Assembly (NCBI GenBank): GCA_003313425.1
Contig: NHZP01000016.1
Location: forward strand, 372,001-436,000
Source of the DNA: Pseudopyrenochaeta lycopersici
Lineage: Eukaryota; Ascomycota; Dothideomycetes; Pleosporales; Pseudopyrenochaetaceae
DNA: 64,000 nucleotides
Reading direction: 5' to 3'
The notes below the pieces were generated by a model. It was not told the origin of the DNA. It was given only the letters and a program-made list of their open reading frames with translations, and did not search any database. This document shows positions 12,641 through 25,099 of the stretch, piece after piece (position 1 is the first letter of the stretch; the number at the start of each line of letters is the position of its first letter). Position numbers and translations under genes: made by a program.

Positions 12641-14160
12641 TTAAATGAAGAAGTTCTACTTACCCAGCATCTATTCTAGAAAGAATGCATCATAATGTGC
12701 TCAAAGATTTCGTCGCACATGTGACGATACTTTGGATCAAGTCTTAAAGCATCTCTCCACATAGAGTCGTTTAGGTCCAACGCGTTAGTACAAAAGTCAA
12801 GCAAATCAGGTTGTCGCTGATATGAACGACATCCAGGCCATTCTTCAACGCCAAGATGGGACTGGGGGTTCCCAACCAAGCCAAAACAGATTCAGCCCGG
12901 TGAAATATCTCCCTCATTAACGGCACCTGACGTCCCTTTCCTCAATGTTCCTCTGATCAATGCACACTGGGTCGATTCAGATGAGCCGCGGTACCCACAG
13001 GGATGCCAATCATTTGATTCCATCTCGAACAATTGTTGATACTGGTAGTACCGCGCCATCGATGACGAGGGCAGGGTCGGCGGGTAAAGCGCCCCATGTG
13101 TAGGATACACATTCATATTTTGGCGTTGAAGCCAGGTTTGCATGAATCATGTGCACTGTGATCTCACCGAAAATCTCCTTTACACGAGCGGTTGATATTC
13201 ATAACATTCTTGATCTGGATCCAAGACTCCGGTCTGCACTGATAGCCCTTCGATACTGATGTACAACTCGATGTAGTCGCGACTCCATAGCTGAATCGAT
13301 CGTAGAAAATGGAGTCCTACTTTGACAATAAATGCAATCAATTGATATAAATCAAGTGAAAAATCGTGGAGTATTAATTTCAAGCACACTAAAAATTTGC
13401 CAATTCTTCCCGGACGGGATTGTCAGGACGCAAAGAGGATGTTTATCCACTATCGTCTCAACGTTATTTCTAAGTTACTTTCGTAAATCAATTGTGATAG
13501 AGAAATCCGAGTCTTTGTAATTGTAATATCTTTTGATTTTGCTCTGCTGGTCTTTTGAAGTATTCAATAACTGTGTTCAAGACACAATCGTCTTAAAGAA
13601 CAAACATTCATGATAGCATATACTTGCCGCGCTAATAGCAGTATCTGTAGGGAAAACTCTAACGTGTATCGGCCCAAGTCTATGCGTAGTTATTGAGACC
13701 GCAGTATCGAAAATTTCAAACGCTTTTCCATTCGGTACATGGTTATTTGATGTGTGCAACATTGCCAGAGAGGCGAGATAACACTCCTTTGAATTGCTTC
13801 CCCCTGTCATGGATGTATTTAGCCTACTATTCCCAAAAATGAAAATAAGAAACATTCGCATGTCTATGTATCATATAGGCCATGATTCACCGTCACAAGC
13901 ACAGCCAAGTCTATCGGAACCCCTGCTGATGCATCCTGGCCAATAGATACTCCGAGCAAGGGATCGAAACATGAGGTAGAGCAAATGTTTCAACCAGTCT
14001 ACATCTTGATATAATCTAGAAAGCTTTAATGCCTTACAAACATATCAATACTTCCATAGTAATGGCTTGTACCAAGTAAAACACATCGGAACGGGTTTAC
14101 AGCATTTGATGTTGAATAATCTCCAAAGTTTCCAGTGGAATGATGAACTAAACTTGTTCT
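12641..14160. other. Gap without a recognisable gene
   Basis: Minus-strand ORFs at 12676-12879 and 12892-13143 may be further remnants linked to the HET pseudogene, but carry no motif I can name. The rest is AT-leaning sequence without coding signs. Confidence 0.5.
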
Positions 14161-16040
14161 CTACATGGGAACCTTGTCGGCAATGCTACGCCAAAATTCA
14201 CATCTCTTCCCACGCCCACCTTCCCAACTATATGCATTCACCAGCTCAAAACTATTCTGCACCCCAGGCTCCTGGAACTGTGTGACTGTTGCTCCAAAGA
14301 AAGTCACTGCCTGGTACGGCGTTCCACCAGTAATGTTCAAATTTAGCATTTGAGCGGCCGGACCGCCTACCCATTTCGTGTTCGCAACTGTAGATGTATC
14401 ATACTTCACAAATTCCCCCCAGATTTTCCTGAAAATGGATGTAAATGTGGGAGGCTGAGTGGGCTGCGCAGGCCCAACGAGGGCTGAGACGTCATCACCA
14501 TGTGAGGCGAAGGGAATGCTGTATTGATAGTGATATGAGGAGCTTTTGGGGGAGCTATATGCGTCATTGATCCAATAAGAAGGGCAAACGAAGGTTGCCT
14601 CCGCATAGATATTGTACGCGCGTTGCTGTTGTCTTGTAGCGACTTGGGAAACATCGAGCGCAGTGGGGCCGGACACACCGTTGGTAGCGAATTTTACGGT
14701 TTTATTTATACTCGAGTCGATAGGGTAAGTTTCAAGTATCTGAGTAATCTCTGAGCCACTGAAAGAAGGGAATTCCATTTTCAGCCACCCTTCGAGATCG
14801 GACTCGGTAGTAAAAGTCGATGGGACGAATAACGGCCCTTCATTGGCGTTGTTGCCGACGAGCATGTTCAGACCATTGACTTTCTTTGCAGTCAGAGCTC
14901 TACTTGGCGTATTGGTAATGTAGGTAGCGTCCGTCACAGGAAGGAAGGCCCAAGTGCCATATGTGCCCGCAGCCGTAACGGCAGCGTTTGCTTGCTGTAG
15001 CGTAACAGAGTCTTTGCTTCTCAAGCAGGTGAGAATATCGGTTCCATTACATCCTGCTTGTGAGGCAAATTCATGGTAGCGCTGTGTGGGGATTGTAGCA
15101 TTGAAGTCGTACTGCGGAGGGAGGTAAGGAGAGGCAGCGATGCCCTGGCACTAGATCAGCAAAATCTCCAAGCCGGCCTCTAGAGCTTTTACATTTCGGA
15201 ACAACGATGTCCCAAGAGTACCATCCTTCGCGATACCAAGTAGCATTACTGCGCCGCCACCCGCAGACTCACCCGAGATAGTAATCTTCGCCTTGTCACC
15301 TCCAAATACGCCGATGTTCTTCTTCATGAATTCGAGCGCAAAAGCCATGTCTAAGACTCCCGCATTAACCACTCCAGATGCCTCGACATCTGCTGAGGAC
15401 AGGAAACCGAAAGCTCCAAGCTGTGAAGGAGTTAGTGAGGACTCTCCCGTTCCAAGCCTAAACCTACTCGATACTGTATCGCAACAGCAATAAAGCCATT
15501 GTTGTTCGCTGTGATCAACTCGCTCATATCCTGCGTTCCATCACCTAGGCCATAGCCACCACCATGAATCCACACAAGTACTGGGAGCTTGTTGGTTGCA
15601 CCCGCTGCTTTTGGTGCGTAAACGTTCAGGAACAGGCAGTCTTCGTTCCCAGGACTGAATGAAGCGCTGGGTCCTGCTGGCAAAGACTGAGGGCAAGCAG
15701 GGCCAAATGCTGTAGCATCTACCTTTGTTCGGTTATTTATAGGTATTTTCGGAGATGTCCAGCGATTTACACCTGTGGGAGGTGCTGCATATCGTATTCT
15801 GGGAAAGCAAAGAGGGTCAACAAACAAGCGGAGACGACCAAGAAGTTCATTGAAGAAAGCAGTTCCCACGTACCCCTTCCAGATCTTGAGATCCGTAGTA
15901 GAGTTGTAATATCCTTCGTAAACGCCATACCCAAGATCCACCGTCAAGTTCAGCACCTGTCGTTCCACCGGTAGAGTATTTCCAAGGACAGCAGCTTCTA
16001 CCCCACCCAAACACAGAATTATTGTGGTCACGAACCTCAT
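14161..16040 (-). CDS. Secreted type-B carboxylesterase / lipase-like alpha-beta hydrolase
   Basis: Four exons (16040-15874, 15798-15468, 15420-15193 and 15150-14161) give 571 aa with all junctions in frame. Residues 1-16 form a signal peptide. Family marks in order: WKGIRYAAPPTG across the first junction, EDCLFLNVYAP, the oxyanion loop WIHGGGYGLGDG, YRLGAFGFLSS across the second junction, and the nucleophile elbow GESAGG with S218. A likely acid is the Glu in NNANEGPLF and a likely base the His in FASHGDDV. This is the cholinesterase/carboxylesterase type-B fold. It would hydrolyse ester bonds outside the cell. Substrate cannot be told; lipase, cutin-like ester and mycotoxin esterase activities all occur in this family. 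It sits between the HET pseudogene and a PTH11-like receptor, with no sign of co-transcription. Confidence 0.9.
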
Positions 16041-16891
16041 GATTTTGCAGTCATCGAGTCAAAAAACCGTGGTCAAGAGCACTCTTTAAGGTGATCCCTG
16101 CAATATAAGTAATCATAGCTGCACCAAGACCTCAGCAGCGGGGTACGATACTGTCACTATCTGCAATTATAGCCTTACATGCTATCATATTTGCCGCGGT
16201 CGGCTTTCTCGCCCGTGGCGCTCATCATCAACCGATTGGGACGTGCAATATGAGTTGGGCGAGTATTTCGAGACCAGCTTAACTAGTAGCAGTTCGTATG
16301 AACTCTTTATTTCGGCAAGATGCTGCTAGATGCCTTCAACCTGCCAGGGTGGCTCTGATATGCGTGCTTCTGCATGTGGGTAACACAGAAATATCTTGTC
16401 GTCGGAAGGTATAGAGTCGAAATAGCCGGTACAATTGGGAAACCATAGCGAAAGATCACTAATTCCAATCAGCCTCCCAATTATCGTGCTTGAGCTTACC
16501 AATGTCGACACATCGCCTCGAGGTAAAACGACAAGGATGAAGGTTCTTGCGGGTCAACGGGTCACACCCAGGCAAAGTGCTCATCGGGCCGCTTGTGGGG
16601 TCATGCATTATCGTTTTGAAGGAGACTTGTCTCCACAGCGTCACACCAAGAAACATGTCCGACTTTGGAGACGATGAATTGCCCATGCGTTGCAACATCG
16701 CATTAGACCAATGAAGACAATCTCAGCTTGTTGAGGTGCATGAATCCTATGGCCGACGAATGTAATCAATCTTGTCCATACACGTGCAGGTAGGCAAAGA
16801 AAAATGAATAAACGAAGAATAGGAAGGGGAAGCTCATGGAATTTTGAATTATTTTCCTTGCAGACGCGCGTACATTTGCCGAAACAAGACC

Positions 16892-18489
16892 TTAATTTTT
16901 GGCCAAGACCGACCGAGGTGCAGCGGCAGCAACGAGCTCTTTTTGGCTCTCACTGTCGCTCGTGTGCCCATTTTCCTCGACATGCTGCTCAAAATTATGG
17001 GAAACATAAATGTTCTTTCCGTAAACGCTCTCTTCAGATGTTGAAGGGTAAGCTTTGCTGCTGAGCGACCTGCCAGCCAGCTCCACTTCACCCTCACCTG
17101 TGGCTTGGTTTCCTCTAATCCCATGCCCTGTATTCTTGAACCTACCGCTCAGAGCCTTGGAGCCGTAGCCCCTGCTATTATGGCGGGATGAGAAACCAGG
17201 AATGATTTTAACCATCAATGGCTTGAGCGCTGGAAGAGATGCGCAGACGATGGCGAGATTGATTTCGATTGAAGACCAGTACGCGCCCGCGGCGCTATGC
17301 CATGTGGTATCTTCGGGATGTGCGGCAACCAGGGTAAGTGAGTGAAGTCGAAGAATAGAGACAATGCAAACAAACCAGCCGATAGTAAGGATGCAAAGGA
17401 GCGCAATCTTCTGCCTTTTCGGGATTTGCAATCCCCAGATCACTCGGATGGGCAATGTAGCCACCAATAGGTCGGTCAGGATGTTGATACTGGCATTTAA
17501 ATACCAGAGACTAGATAGTGGTCAGCACTATAATTTGCAGATTTAGGGAATATTCGAAATCGGATTTCAGGGACTGTCTTAGGTGTGATCGACCAACCAC
17601 GGCTCGTTTGTGCAGTTGCAACCCTTTGCATTATAGCGGAGTTGGCCTTGTGGGTGATGATAGAAACGAGTTGGTGGTTGGACTTTGCCTTTTGAAACCT
17701 AAGAAAAGTCCCGACTTTTCCTATTAGGAGCCAGTGTAGGAGGTTGACCTACACTTTGTTGGGGATACATTTCGCACTCGCTTGCTCCGTAATTTTCCAG
17801 TACGCATTCACAGGCACGCAGGTGAAAATTGAAGTGAATAATGTGGCACACCCCCAGGCCACACAAATCGCCATCGTAACGTGCAGTGGTATTCGCATTT
17901 CTCGCACCGTAAATATCCGGCCATATTGAAGTAGGATGGAAATCTTAGTAAAGGTAAGGCTCATATTGTAGAATATGATACTCCAGAACAGGAGCTATAT
18001 CTTATCAGCTTCCTCTTGAGCTAATCGCAATTAACAGCATACCTTCATGAGCTTCTCGACTCCTTCAGGATAAGGCACAAATATTGCATGAGTTCCCATG
18101 CCAGTGAAAGTTTCTTCCAGATGTCAGAAACTTGCATGTAACAATATATCCAGTTGTTCGTACCCATCACCTGGCAAATTGTGGTGCCAATAGACATGAT
18201 CTAAGCACCTTAGTAAGTAGTCACACTGATATTGATTTGGTTTTCCAACTTACCAGTGACACTACGATGGTGTAATCCTCCCATCCAGCCGCTTGGTCTA
18301 AAGTATGGTACGAAGTTAGGGCGTATCCCCATACATTCATGGACGTTACGTACATCTAATTCGAGTAAATAGCCGAAGAAAGACTGAAATAAATGCAATA
18401 ACCGTGAAGGCAATTACGATAGATCTGGTTCGTGAACCCAAATCATCCTTGGCCAGTATGGCTATCTGCTCATCTGTCATTTGGTCCAT
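16892..18489 (-). CDS. Second PTH11-like (fungal rhodopsin-domain) integral membrane protein
   Basis: Six exons (18489-18354, 18297-18254, 18200-18164, 18113-18043, 17994-17753 and 17510-16892) keep frame and give 382 aa. The reconstructed protein runs through the classic family order: TM1 after DDLGSRTRS, AAGWEDYTIVVSL, GMGTHAIFVPYPEGVEKLMK, KISILLQYGRIF, FTCVPVNAYWKIT, LWYLNASINILTDLLVATLP, and finally WSSIEINLAIVCASLPALKP before a polar tail of about 120 residues. This fits the family better than the 4163-6138 gene does. The 242-base intron at 17511-17752 is long for this locus; its donor GTAGGT and the exact join restore the family motif, so I trust it. Role by family: surface receptor-like, ligand unknown. 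Confidence 0.88.
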
Positions 18490-19003
18490 GGTAGAGTGTA
18501 GAAAGATGACCCGATTGCGGATGTCCGTATGTAGTTGTATGGCACGATGACCGATAGATTAAAGCAGGCAGATGGGCCTTGTACATAAGTTTGTGTGAGC
18601 CGCAGGCATACGTCAAGCCATGGGGGTACAGAGAGTTTCTGGAGTATAAGGCTGCCCAAAGAGGCGCTTTGGTGCCGCCTGAACCAGGACGTGTGTTTTC
18701 TTGATAGCCTACCCGAAACTTTAAGCAAGTCAACAGAAGGGAACGAGAAGGTGGGGCGCCTAACCAGGAAGCCACAAAGTCGGGATTTGGGGACAGAGGA
18801 AAGTTTATGGAGCGAGATGGATTTTGCCAATGCACAGAATGGTCGGGTCTCAAATGGCCTATAATCGCAGACGGAGTGATGGCGGCCCGCTGGCGTGCAA
18901 GCGTTGGCTCGAATAAATACTGGGGACATGAGTCTAAGGAGCACGCGCTAGACGGGAGACACACCTGCATTGCGCTGTGTGGGTCTTCCCCCATGTTGGG
19001 CAA

Positions 19004-19059
19004 GGGTCTTCCGCCAAGGGTCTTCCGCCAAGGGTCTTCCGCCAAGGGTCTTCCATCAA
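19004..19059. repeat. 14-base tandem repeat, four units
   Basis: Four head-to-tail copies of GGGTCTTCCGCCAA. The first three are identical; the fourth differs at two bases (CATCAA at its end). A partial match, GGGTCTTCC, stands just upstream at about 18981. A small minisatellite, not inside a supported gene. Confidence 0.9.
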
Positions 19060-21779
19060 ATGGTCCTATGGCTCGTTAATCGGGGATGATCACCTGTTTG
19101 GCTGGGTTGAATTCATGCGAGCGCGGTGACGAACGACCCATGGTGTCGTGCCTTCATACCTACGCAAGACATTGCGCACGCAACTCCAGTGCATGTGCTC
19201 CGAAGTTGGTCACCAACTACAGGTGTAGAGATCACAAAGGAAGGCGCAAGTCTGGTACCACCAAACCGACTCACAGCCGAAACTTTCCGAGCATAGATAC
19301 GGGGCGTTAGGCTTCCGGAACCTGAATTATGAGTACATGGCCTTGGATTGAGCCAGGTTTTCAATGTTCTAGGCCGGGGAGCCAGCGGGAATTGCTAGGT
19401 GCTATGGCGCACATCTGTCATTGACGGTTATAGAAAGTTTGAGGTCTATGCATCCTTCGAACGTGGGTAGAGTCGAGTATTTAGAGCGCACGTCGAGATG
19501 GTTGCTCGCACGAATCAACGAGGATAATGAGCGACGCTAGACGGGACCGAGTAATTGCACCTTTGGTGGACACCCACACAGCAGTGCATGCGGCATCTAG
19601 TATAGCGCTAGAGCTAAGAGGTAGCGAATTTGAACTTCGTCAACTCATCTGTGGTTTGGACATGAATCGCGATCTGGACGTGGCGCTCAACCCATTCTTA
19701 CAAGCTGCCCAACCCTTGCCTTCTGCTCCCGATGGAAGGGAAACCACAAGCGACAAACTTGACATTTGATCACCAGGAACGAGAGCGTCGCTTTCTCTTC
19801 CAGCTGCAAGTTACATTCTATCATACTTTCGATCACACCAATTTCCTGCGTGGTTAAGGGCTAATCGGAGCAACAGCCGAAGATACCATCAGCACTTGTG
19901 GTAATGGCGTGGGGCGGAGCATCCGGGGCTCAGGGTAGCTCGCCTGAGTCTGGAATTCGGGATCGCTTGCAAGCCTTCCAACCTCCAAGCCGCCAAAATG
20001 CGAAGAAAAGGAAGTGCATCATGACAGCGATGCGTAAGCCGATACAGATGGTGCCAATAGGACAGGCCATAGAGCTTGCTGATGCAGAGGTGTGAGGCGT
20101 CGAGTTAGACCAAGAACCCCTTTGCGAGGATAGTGACCAGGGGCGGCACACTAGCCGGATCCCGGTGGCGTGCCCCAGGGACCAGACATTAGGTTCACCC
20201 AACGATCGCCTCACCTTCATCACCACTTTCTCGAATGTGGGGCAGAAAGTCTTCTTCGGATCAATCTATCCGAGGAAGTGCTTCTTGAACCTGTTCATGG
20301 TCCGCAGCCGCACAAAGCTCGTATCAGAACATGGCTGCAGCAGGAAAAGCCACACTTATGACAATTCTTTACAATCGATTCCGCCGCCTAACCTTCCCGA
20401 TAAGTCGCTGATATTCAATTCCCTTGAAACAAATCAAGCTTCATTAGCTAAGCTATTACCTCAATTCGCTCCAACTAGATCTTACTACTCCTGAACTCCT
20501 CCCAAGATCGAGTGAGACATAATGGCATTACAAGCACCTGATAGCCCTACGAGGCTGCTAGTTATCTGAACACAACTTCACTCTCGGCAACAATTGGATA
20601 CTAATTCTGGCAGCTCAGTCAAAAATACGACAGACAATGGTGGCATATCTGCATGTGCCTCGAGAACAAAGTCGCACCCTGTGAATTCCCACCGCAACTC
20701 CCAGCTACCAAACCTTGTTATAGGACTCTGTATGTGTTGGCCCATATTTATTGCTTCTTGATCCTGAGATGGTCATTTTGCCTCAATCAACCACTTCCAC
20801 TCAAAGCACTCGGCGCCGCTCCCAACCCTGTCCTCTACAGACATCTTTATTTTCAGCGTGAAGATACATGAAGATCATCGGTTTACGCTTTGGCCAGCTG
20901 TATGCAACCGCGTCCGGGTAATGGCGCACATGAAGTGAAATTCTGACGCCAACAACCCTGCTGCCACGAGACGAAGCCAAGTTCTCAGCCCGAACATATC
21001 GCCGAGAGGCCGATCCCCGCCGTTGTAGGGGAATAATGGACTGTCACGCATTGTCCTGACGAGGATATCAGTTTCAATCGCCATGCAAATTTTCAGCCGC
21101 ATTTACCATCTCCACCGACTGCATTTGTCTCGACACTGATACAATAGGTAATTAACTGCCCTGCTCATGGCTTTACATACTACCAATTTTTATTTCCCAA
21201 GCAATTCTCGCTACAACATTCTTCTAAACCCAAAGAAAAAAAAATCAGAATATATTTAGCAACGTAATTTGTAGCGTTTAGCCCAATTCCTCGCACCATT
21301 TCTGACAGCCTTTAAGTCTGCTCATTCCGTGGAGATGCAAAGCATGACATTTTCGCTATGACAACAACATTGAATGTCGCTCCAGAATATCAATTTACAT
21401 ACGTGAATATGTCAGACTATTCACCAGCTGCTAATTTCTGCACCGAAGAGCATCATTTTGAAGTTTCCTCCCTGACACTATTTCCGTGCACAAACAAAAT
21501 CTCGTGGCTCGGAGGTTTGTGTAGGCCGCACGGCCAAGACTGACGAAGACATTAGTTCAATTTGTAACTTTGGAGCTAAGTAGAGTCGGAAATATAACAG
21601 CGATCCTCACTCATTGCCGTGATTAGTATTGTGGAAAAGACACTTCAAGCTAAGTGGCGTTATATGCTCCCAACACTTGGCTTCATATCGAATACCGCCC
21701 AACAGCCTTTGACAGGATGAAGGCTGCCCAAAGAAGGTTAGCAAGCAAACGTCTGCTGAGATTCCTTTAATCTCCTTCT

Positions 21780-22190
21780 AGAATATTGGTACGAACGGTT
21801 TTTATCTAGAGGCAATGCCGTTTAGACTTAGGGACCTTGGAGAGCTTGGAGACCACTGCCATCTTCTGCCATAATCCAATAGTGCTTTCGATATCCCATT
21901 CGAACTGAGCGTGCACGTTGCCGATACCAAAATCAGAGGACAAGGGCTATACTCAAACAATTTCTCTTCATAAGCCTCAAATTGCCATGCTCTAGCTCGA
22001 TTTCATCATCCAGCGCCTGTGGACTCTCGGCGGCGCTCAGCTCTGAACGGTAAGCCGTCCTTCTCAGCCCCCATGACGATGTCATGAGCAAAGCTATTTG
22101 CTACAATACTCCAAGTCACATCAGCACTACCGGTAAATGGCAATTTCGCAGGCACCTCAATAGTAAAGGGGGCAAATCATATAGAAACCG
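21780..22190 (-). pseudogene. Decayed coding trace, unidentified (possibly GOLD-domain-like)
   Basis: Minus-strand frames show protein-like segments with frame changes between them: a block with EVPAKLPFTGSADVTW and ANSFAHDIVMGAEKDG (about 22150-22045), one with ALDDEIELEHGNLRL (about 22010-21960), one with EAYEEKLFEYSP (about 21985-21950) and a last block with HAQFEWDIESTIGLWQKM (about 21930-21870). Residue content looks like real protein, but there are stops and shifts and no good splice sites connect them. The first block weakly resembles a GOLD beta-sandwich (aliphatic strand, TW, then DI motif); this is a guess. No start codon context identified. Confidence 0.3.
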
Positions 22191-23277
22191 CACACTCAAC
22201 ATGCTTAACGGCATGACAACACGCCGTACCTGATACACCAGAATGAGTGCTGACGCTCTAATTGCTGGGACGTACTGTGAAGAAAATGATAGTAAGTAAC
22301 TGATATGGTAGGGTGGAAGGCAAATGTTGGGACGCAACGATTGCAGTGTCAGAACTGAAAAGCATGGTCAGAGGGATGATTAAGATGGCGTTCAAAGTAC
22401 ATATAAAGTCACCCCCAGAACCGTTACGACCAAACAGGCCAGCCCTTAAGCGGCGATCACTTTTTCAGATCGCCCTGATCTTCAACCGCTGTGGCACGCT
22501 CAGGACGGTCGGTTGCGTACTAAGAATCTCGGCGTACTTGCGGTGTTATACTCCCTAAATTCGTGTTCGTATTTGTATGGGTCTCAGCTGCATACAATGA
22601 GCTCCTGGTGCTGCACTCCATTCTTTTTTCTTTATTCAAGACGTGGTTCAGTGCCATTTTACTCCCCCCGTTAGAAGCTCCATATCAACCGCATTGTCTT
22701 CCTGTGTGTTTTCGCCCTCTACTCGGTTGGCTGCTCGTTATTCTAATTAGTTAGTATAACCTCAGCCAGCGGTATTATGTCGCCGTCTTAAAGCCCTATG
22801 AAGACACCCATAGACATATGTTGGTTTGCTCCCGTATCACGACTATCCTATATGTGCGTAGTTTCGCTCATATCGGCCGAACCGATCGATGTCATTGCGG
22901 TCGTATTCTGAGGTATGGTACAGCCCATGGTTATTACGCTTGAAAGCTTCCTCATCATTGCCAAAAACTAGACCTCTGCACAAAGGGCAATCTTGCTTCC
23001 TCGTAGGAGCTTTTCCGAGCGCAAGGCTGCAAGCTTGCGAACCAGAACTCAAGGCGACAGCGGCCACAGGCCATACGGTACAAGTCTTCTTATGCTCAAT
23101 CAATATGCAATACCTTAGATACTGCCTGAACTAGAAGCTTTTAGAGGGTGAGGCTATGAGCAAGTTGCAATAAGTCGAAAGCGTTCCGTAAAGTGCTGAA
23201 CCGCGGGGTTTGGACTTTACCAATCAGGAGCAAAAAGCTGTAGCACAGAGTATATGGACTAAAAACTATCCACAGCT

Positions 23278-25099
23278 TCAAAGACTATTGACCCCGTTCA
23301 CACTATTATATCCTTCACATTCGACCAACTCTCCTAGTCCCCTTTCTTGTTTCATCTTTCTCTGCCAAGGCAACAGATCCTTTGCCGGCACTGCCGGTCC
23401 AACCACTCCTCCGTCTTTCCTCCTCTCCTTCCATTCTTCGATCTCCTTCTGCTCCACAAAATTCCCATGCAAACCTAGCCGCAATTTCACTGGTAAATGC
23501 ACCACAGCAAGTGGTCCTTGTGCCAAATTTTGTGCGTCAAAGATGAGGATGTCGTTGCGGAGGACGTCGAGGTGATTAAGGAGGGCTATAATATACCCTT
23601 CGCCCTCCGTAATATTGGATGATGGAGAGTCTTTGGGAACAAATATAGGTTCTTGAAAAGTACAAGTCGGACCTGCCCAGAACGTATCCTTTTTCCCACT
23701 TTCCCATTCAAAATGCCCAAGCACATTAAACAGCCCACCAGCGGGCGGGCCACACTTCGCAAAGTCATATGGTTTTGTTGGATCAATATTGCATTGCCAG
23801 AAGTGATTATACTTCTTTGTCAGGACTCTGTCATCAATCCTCGAGAACTCGCCGTTGATACCGAAGGTTCGTAAGGGCTTGACTCGAGTGTTAGTTGGTG
23901 ATTTAGGGTCGAAGACCCAACGATAGGTATCAGAGACGAGTTTATTGCGTTGGAGAAGTGTAGTTGGCGTGTTAGCTAAGTTGTCTGGTGGGAAGAAGAA
24001 GAACACGTTGTCAGAGGCGATTGTGAGATCGACCACGATTTTACCATCCTCATCTTCATAGGACCCAGCCACGTGGCCATGGAAGCCTTCACATGTCAGT
24101 CTTTGCTCAAATGTCTTGACCGAGAGATTGGAAAATGTACCATTATCAGCGCGAAGCCAGACAATATCTTCAGGCTTTCCGTTCCGACGAGGTACGATGC
24201 CATACCACTGGTCCTCATCTGGATCCCATGCGAAATGATTACCACCTTTCTTCAGTCGCTCTGCGTTCGCCTTGATAGGAGTCAGCGGTAAGATGAGATA
24301 GTTTTTCGTTATAGCGCAATCGTGTATCATGCCACAAAACGGCGCTTTATACCAACACTCTTCCGTTTTCTTGCCCTCTTTATCAATCGTGTACACAACA
24401 ATATCGCAGCTTGCGTCGTAACCATCACCCCCCGCTTCGTACCCATAGCATACCATCTCGCCCGTGTCTGGGTCAAATTTTGGATGAGCGGTGAATGTTG
24501 GCGACTGCACTTGACCATCGAAGTCATATCTACCAATTGTTTCCAAGTCCTCTGGGTTCATAGCAAAGGGTGGCCCATCTTCTTTCATCGCGAGAAGAAC
24601 ACCTCGCCAAAAGATGATATTTGTGTTTGAGGCCGTGCGAACGATGCCCTTTACCATCTCGTTGTCGGTATATGGATTTCTATACTTCCCTAGTAAAGCC
24701 TTTCGGGCTTTAGTTTCAGCTTTGAAACGGTCTGTATGCACATATCTTTGCCGAAAGTCGACATGGCCGTTTTCGAACCTGAATGCTGAGACCGAACCAT
24801 CACCATTAAAGTGGATGTCTTCTTCAAACAATGGCGGAAAGCGGTGATCTGGCTGTATGCGATAGAAAGTGCCATTTATATCTTTTGGTATCTAGATTGT
24901 TTGAGCAGAGGGCCGTTGAAATCATAAAGTATCTTACGGTTCCAGTGGTCTCGAGCTCATAGATATCGGCTTCAAGTCGTGACGGCTTGTTGAAGCCTTG
25001 AAAGAAACCACTATCTGGAAATTTGACTTGGTCACCAGAAAGTTCACCTTCATGGTATGCTGCTGGCGTTGCTGTTGCGAGCGAGAAAATGTGTGCCAT
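23278..25099 (-). CDS. Carotenoid oxygenase family enzyme, probably stilbene/lignostilbene-cleaving
   Basis: Two exons (25099-24938 and 24891-23278) around a 46-base intron give 591 aa, a full-length member. The four Fe(II)-binding histidines of this beta-propeller family are recognisable: H190 in FTAHPKFD, H244 in CGMIHDC, H325 or H327 in GFHGHVAGS, and H529 in LGLHGNF. Between strands sits [17 protein letters not shown]. The Lys there (K157) falls where lignostilbene/resveratrol oxygenases carry the Lys that contacts the substrate phenol, and carotenoid or retinal cleavers usually lack it; Y104 in [10 protein letters not shown] is a candidate partner Tyr. From family knowledge such enzymes cut the central double bond of hydroxylated stilbenes to two aldehydes. 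No signal peptide, so cytosolic. Transcribed away from the amidohydrolase gene over a shared 510-base promoter. The family call is firm; the stilbene call is inference. Confidence 0.92.

Larger units (their letters stand above)
18490..23277. other. 4.8-kb gene-poor gap
   Basis: The largest stretch without an intact gene. It contains the 14-base tandem repeat at 19004-19059 and a decayed coding trace at about 21780-22190, both listed separately. Other ORFs (for example 18595-19079, 20165-20494, 22313-22558 and 22843-23103) have no recognisable motif. No transposase, integrase or reverse transcriptase motif was seen on either strand. Confidence 0.55.

Noticed and set aside
19004..19059. CRISPR array
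   Set aside because: Units are directly adjacent with no spacers, and the genome is eukaryotic.
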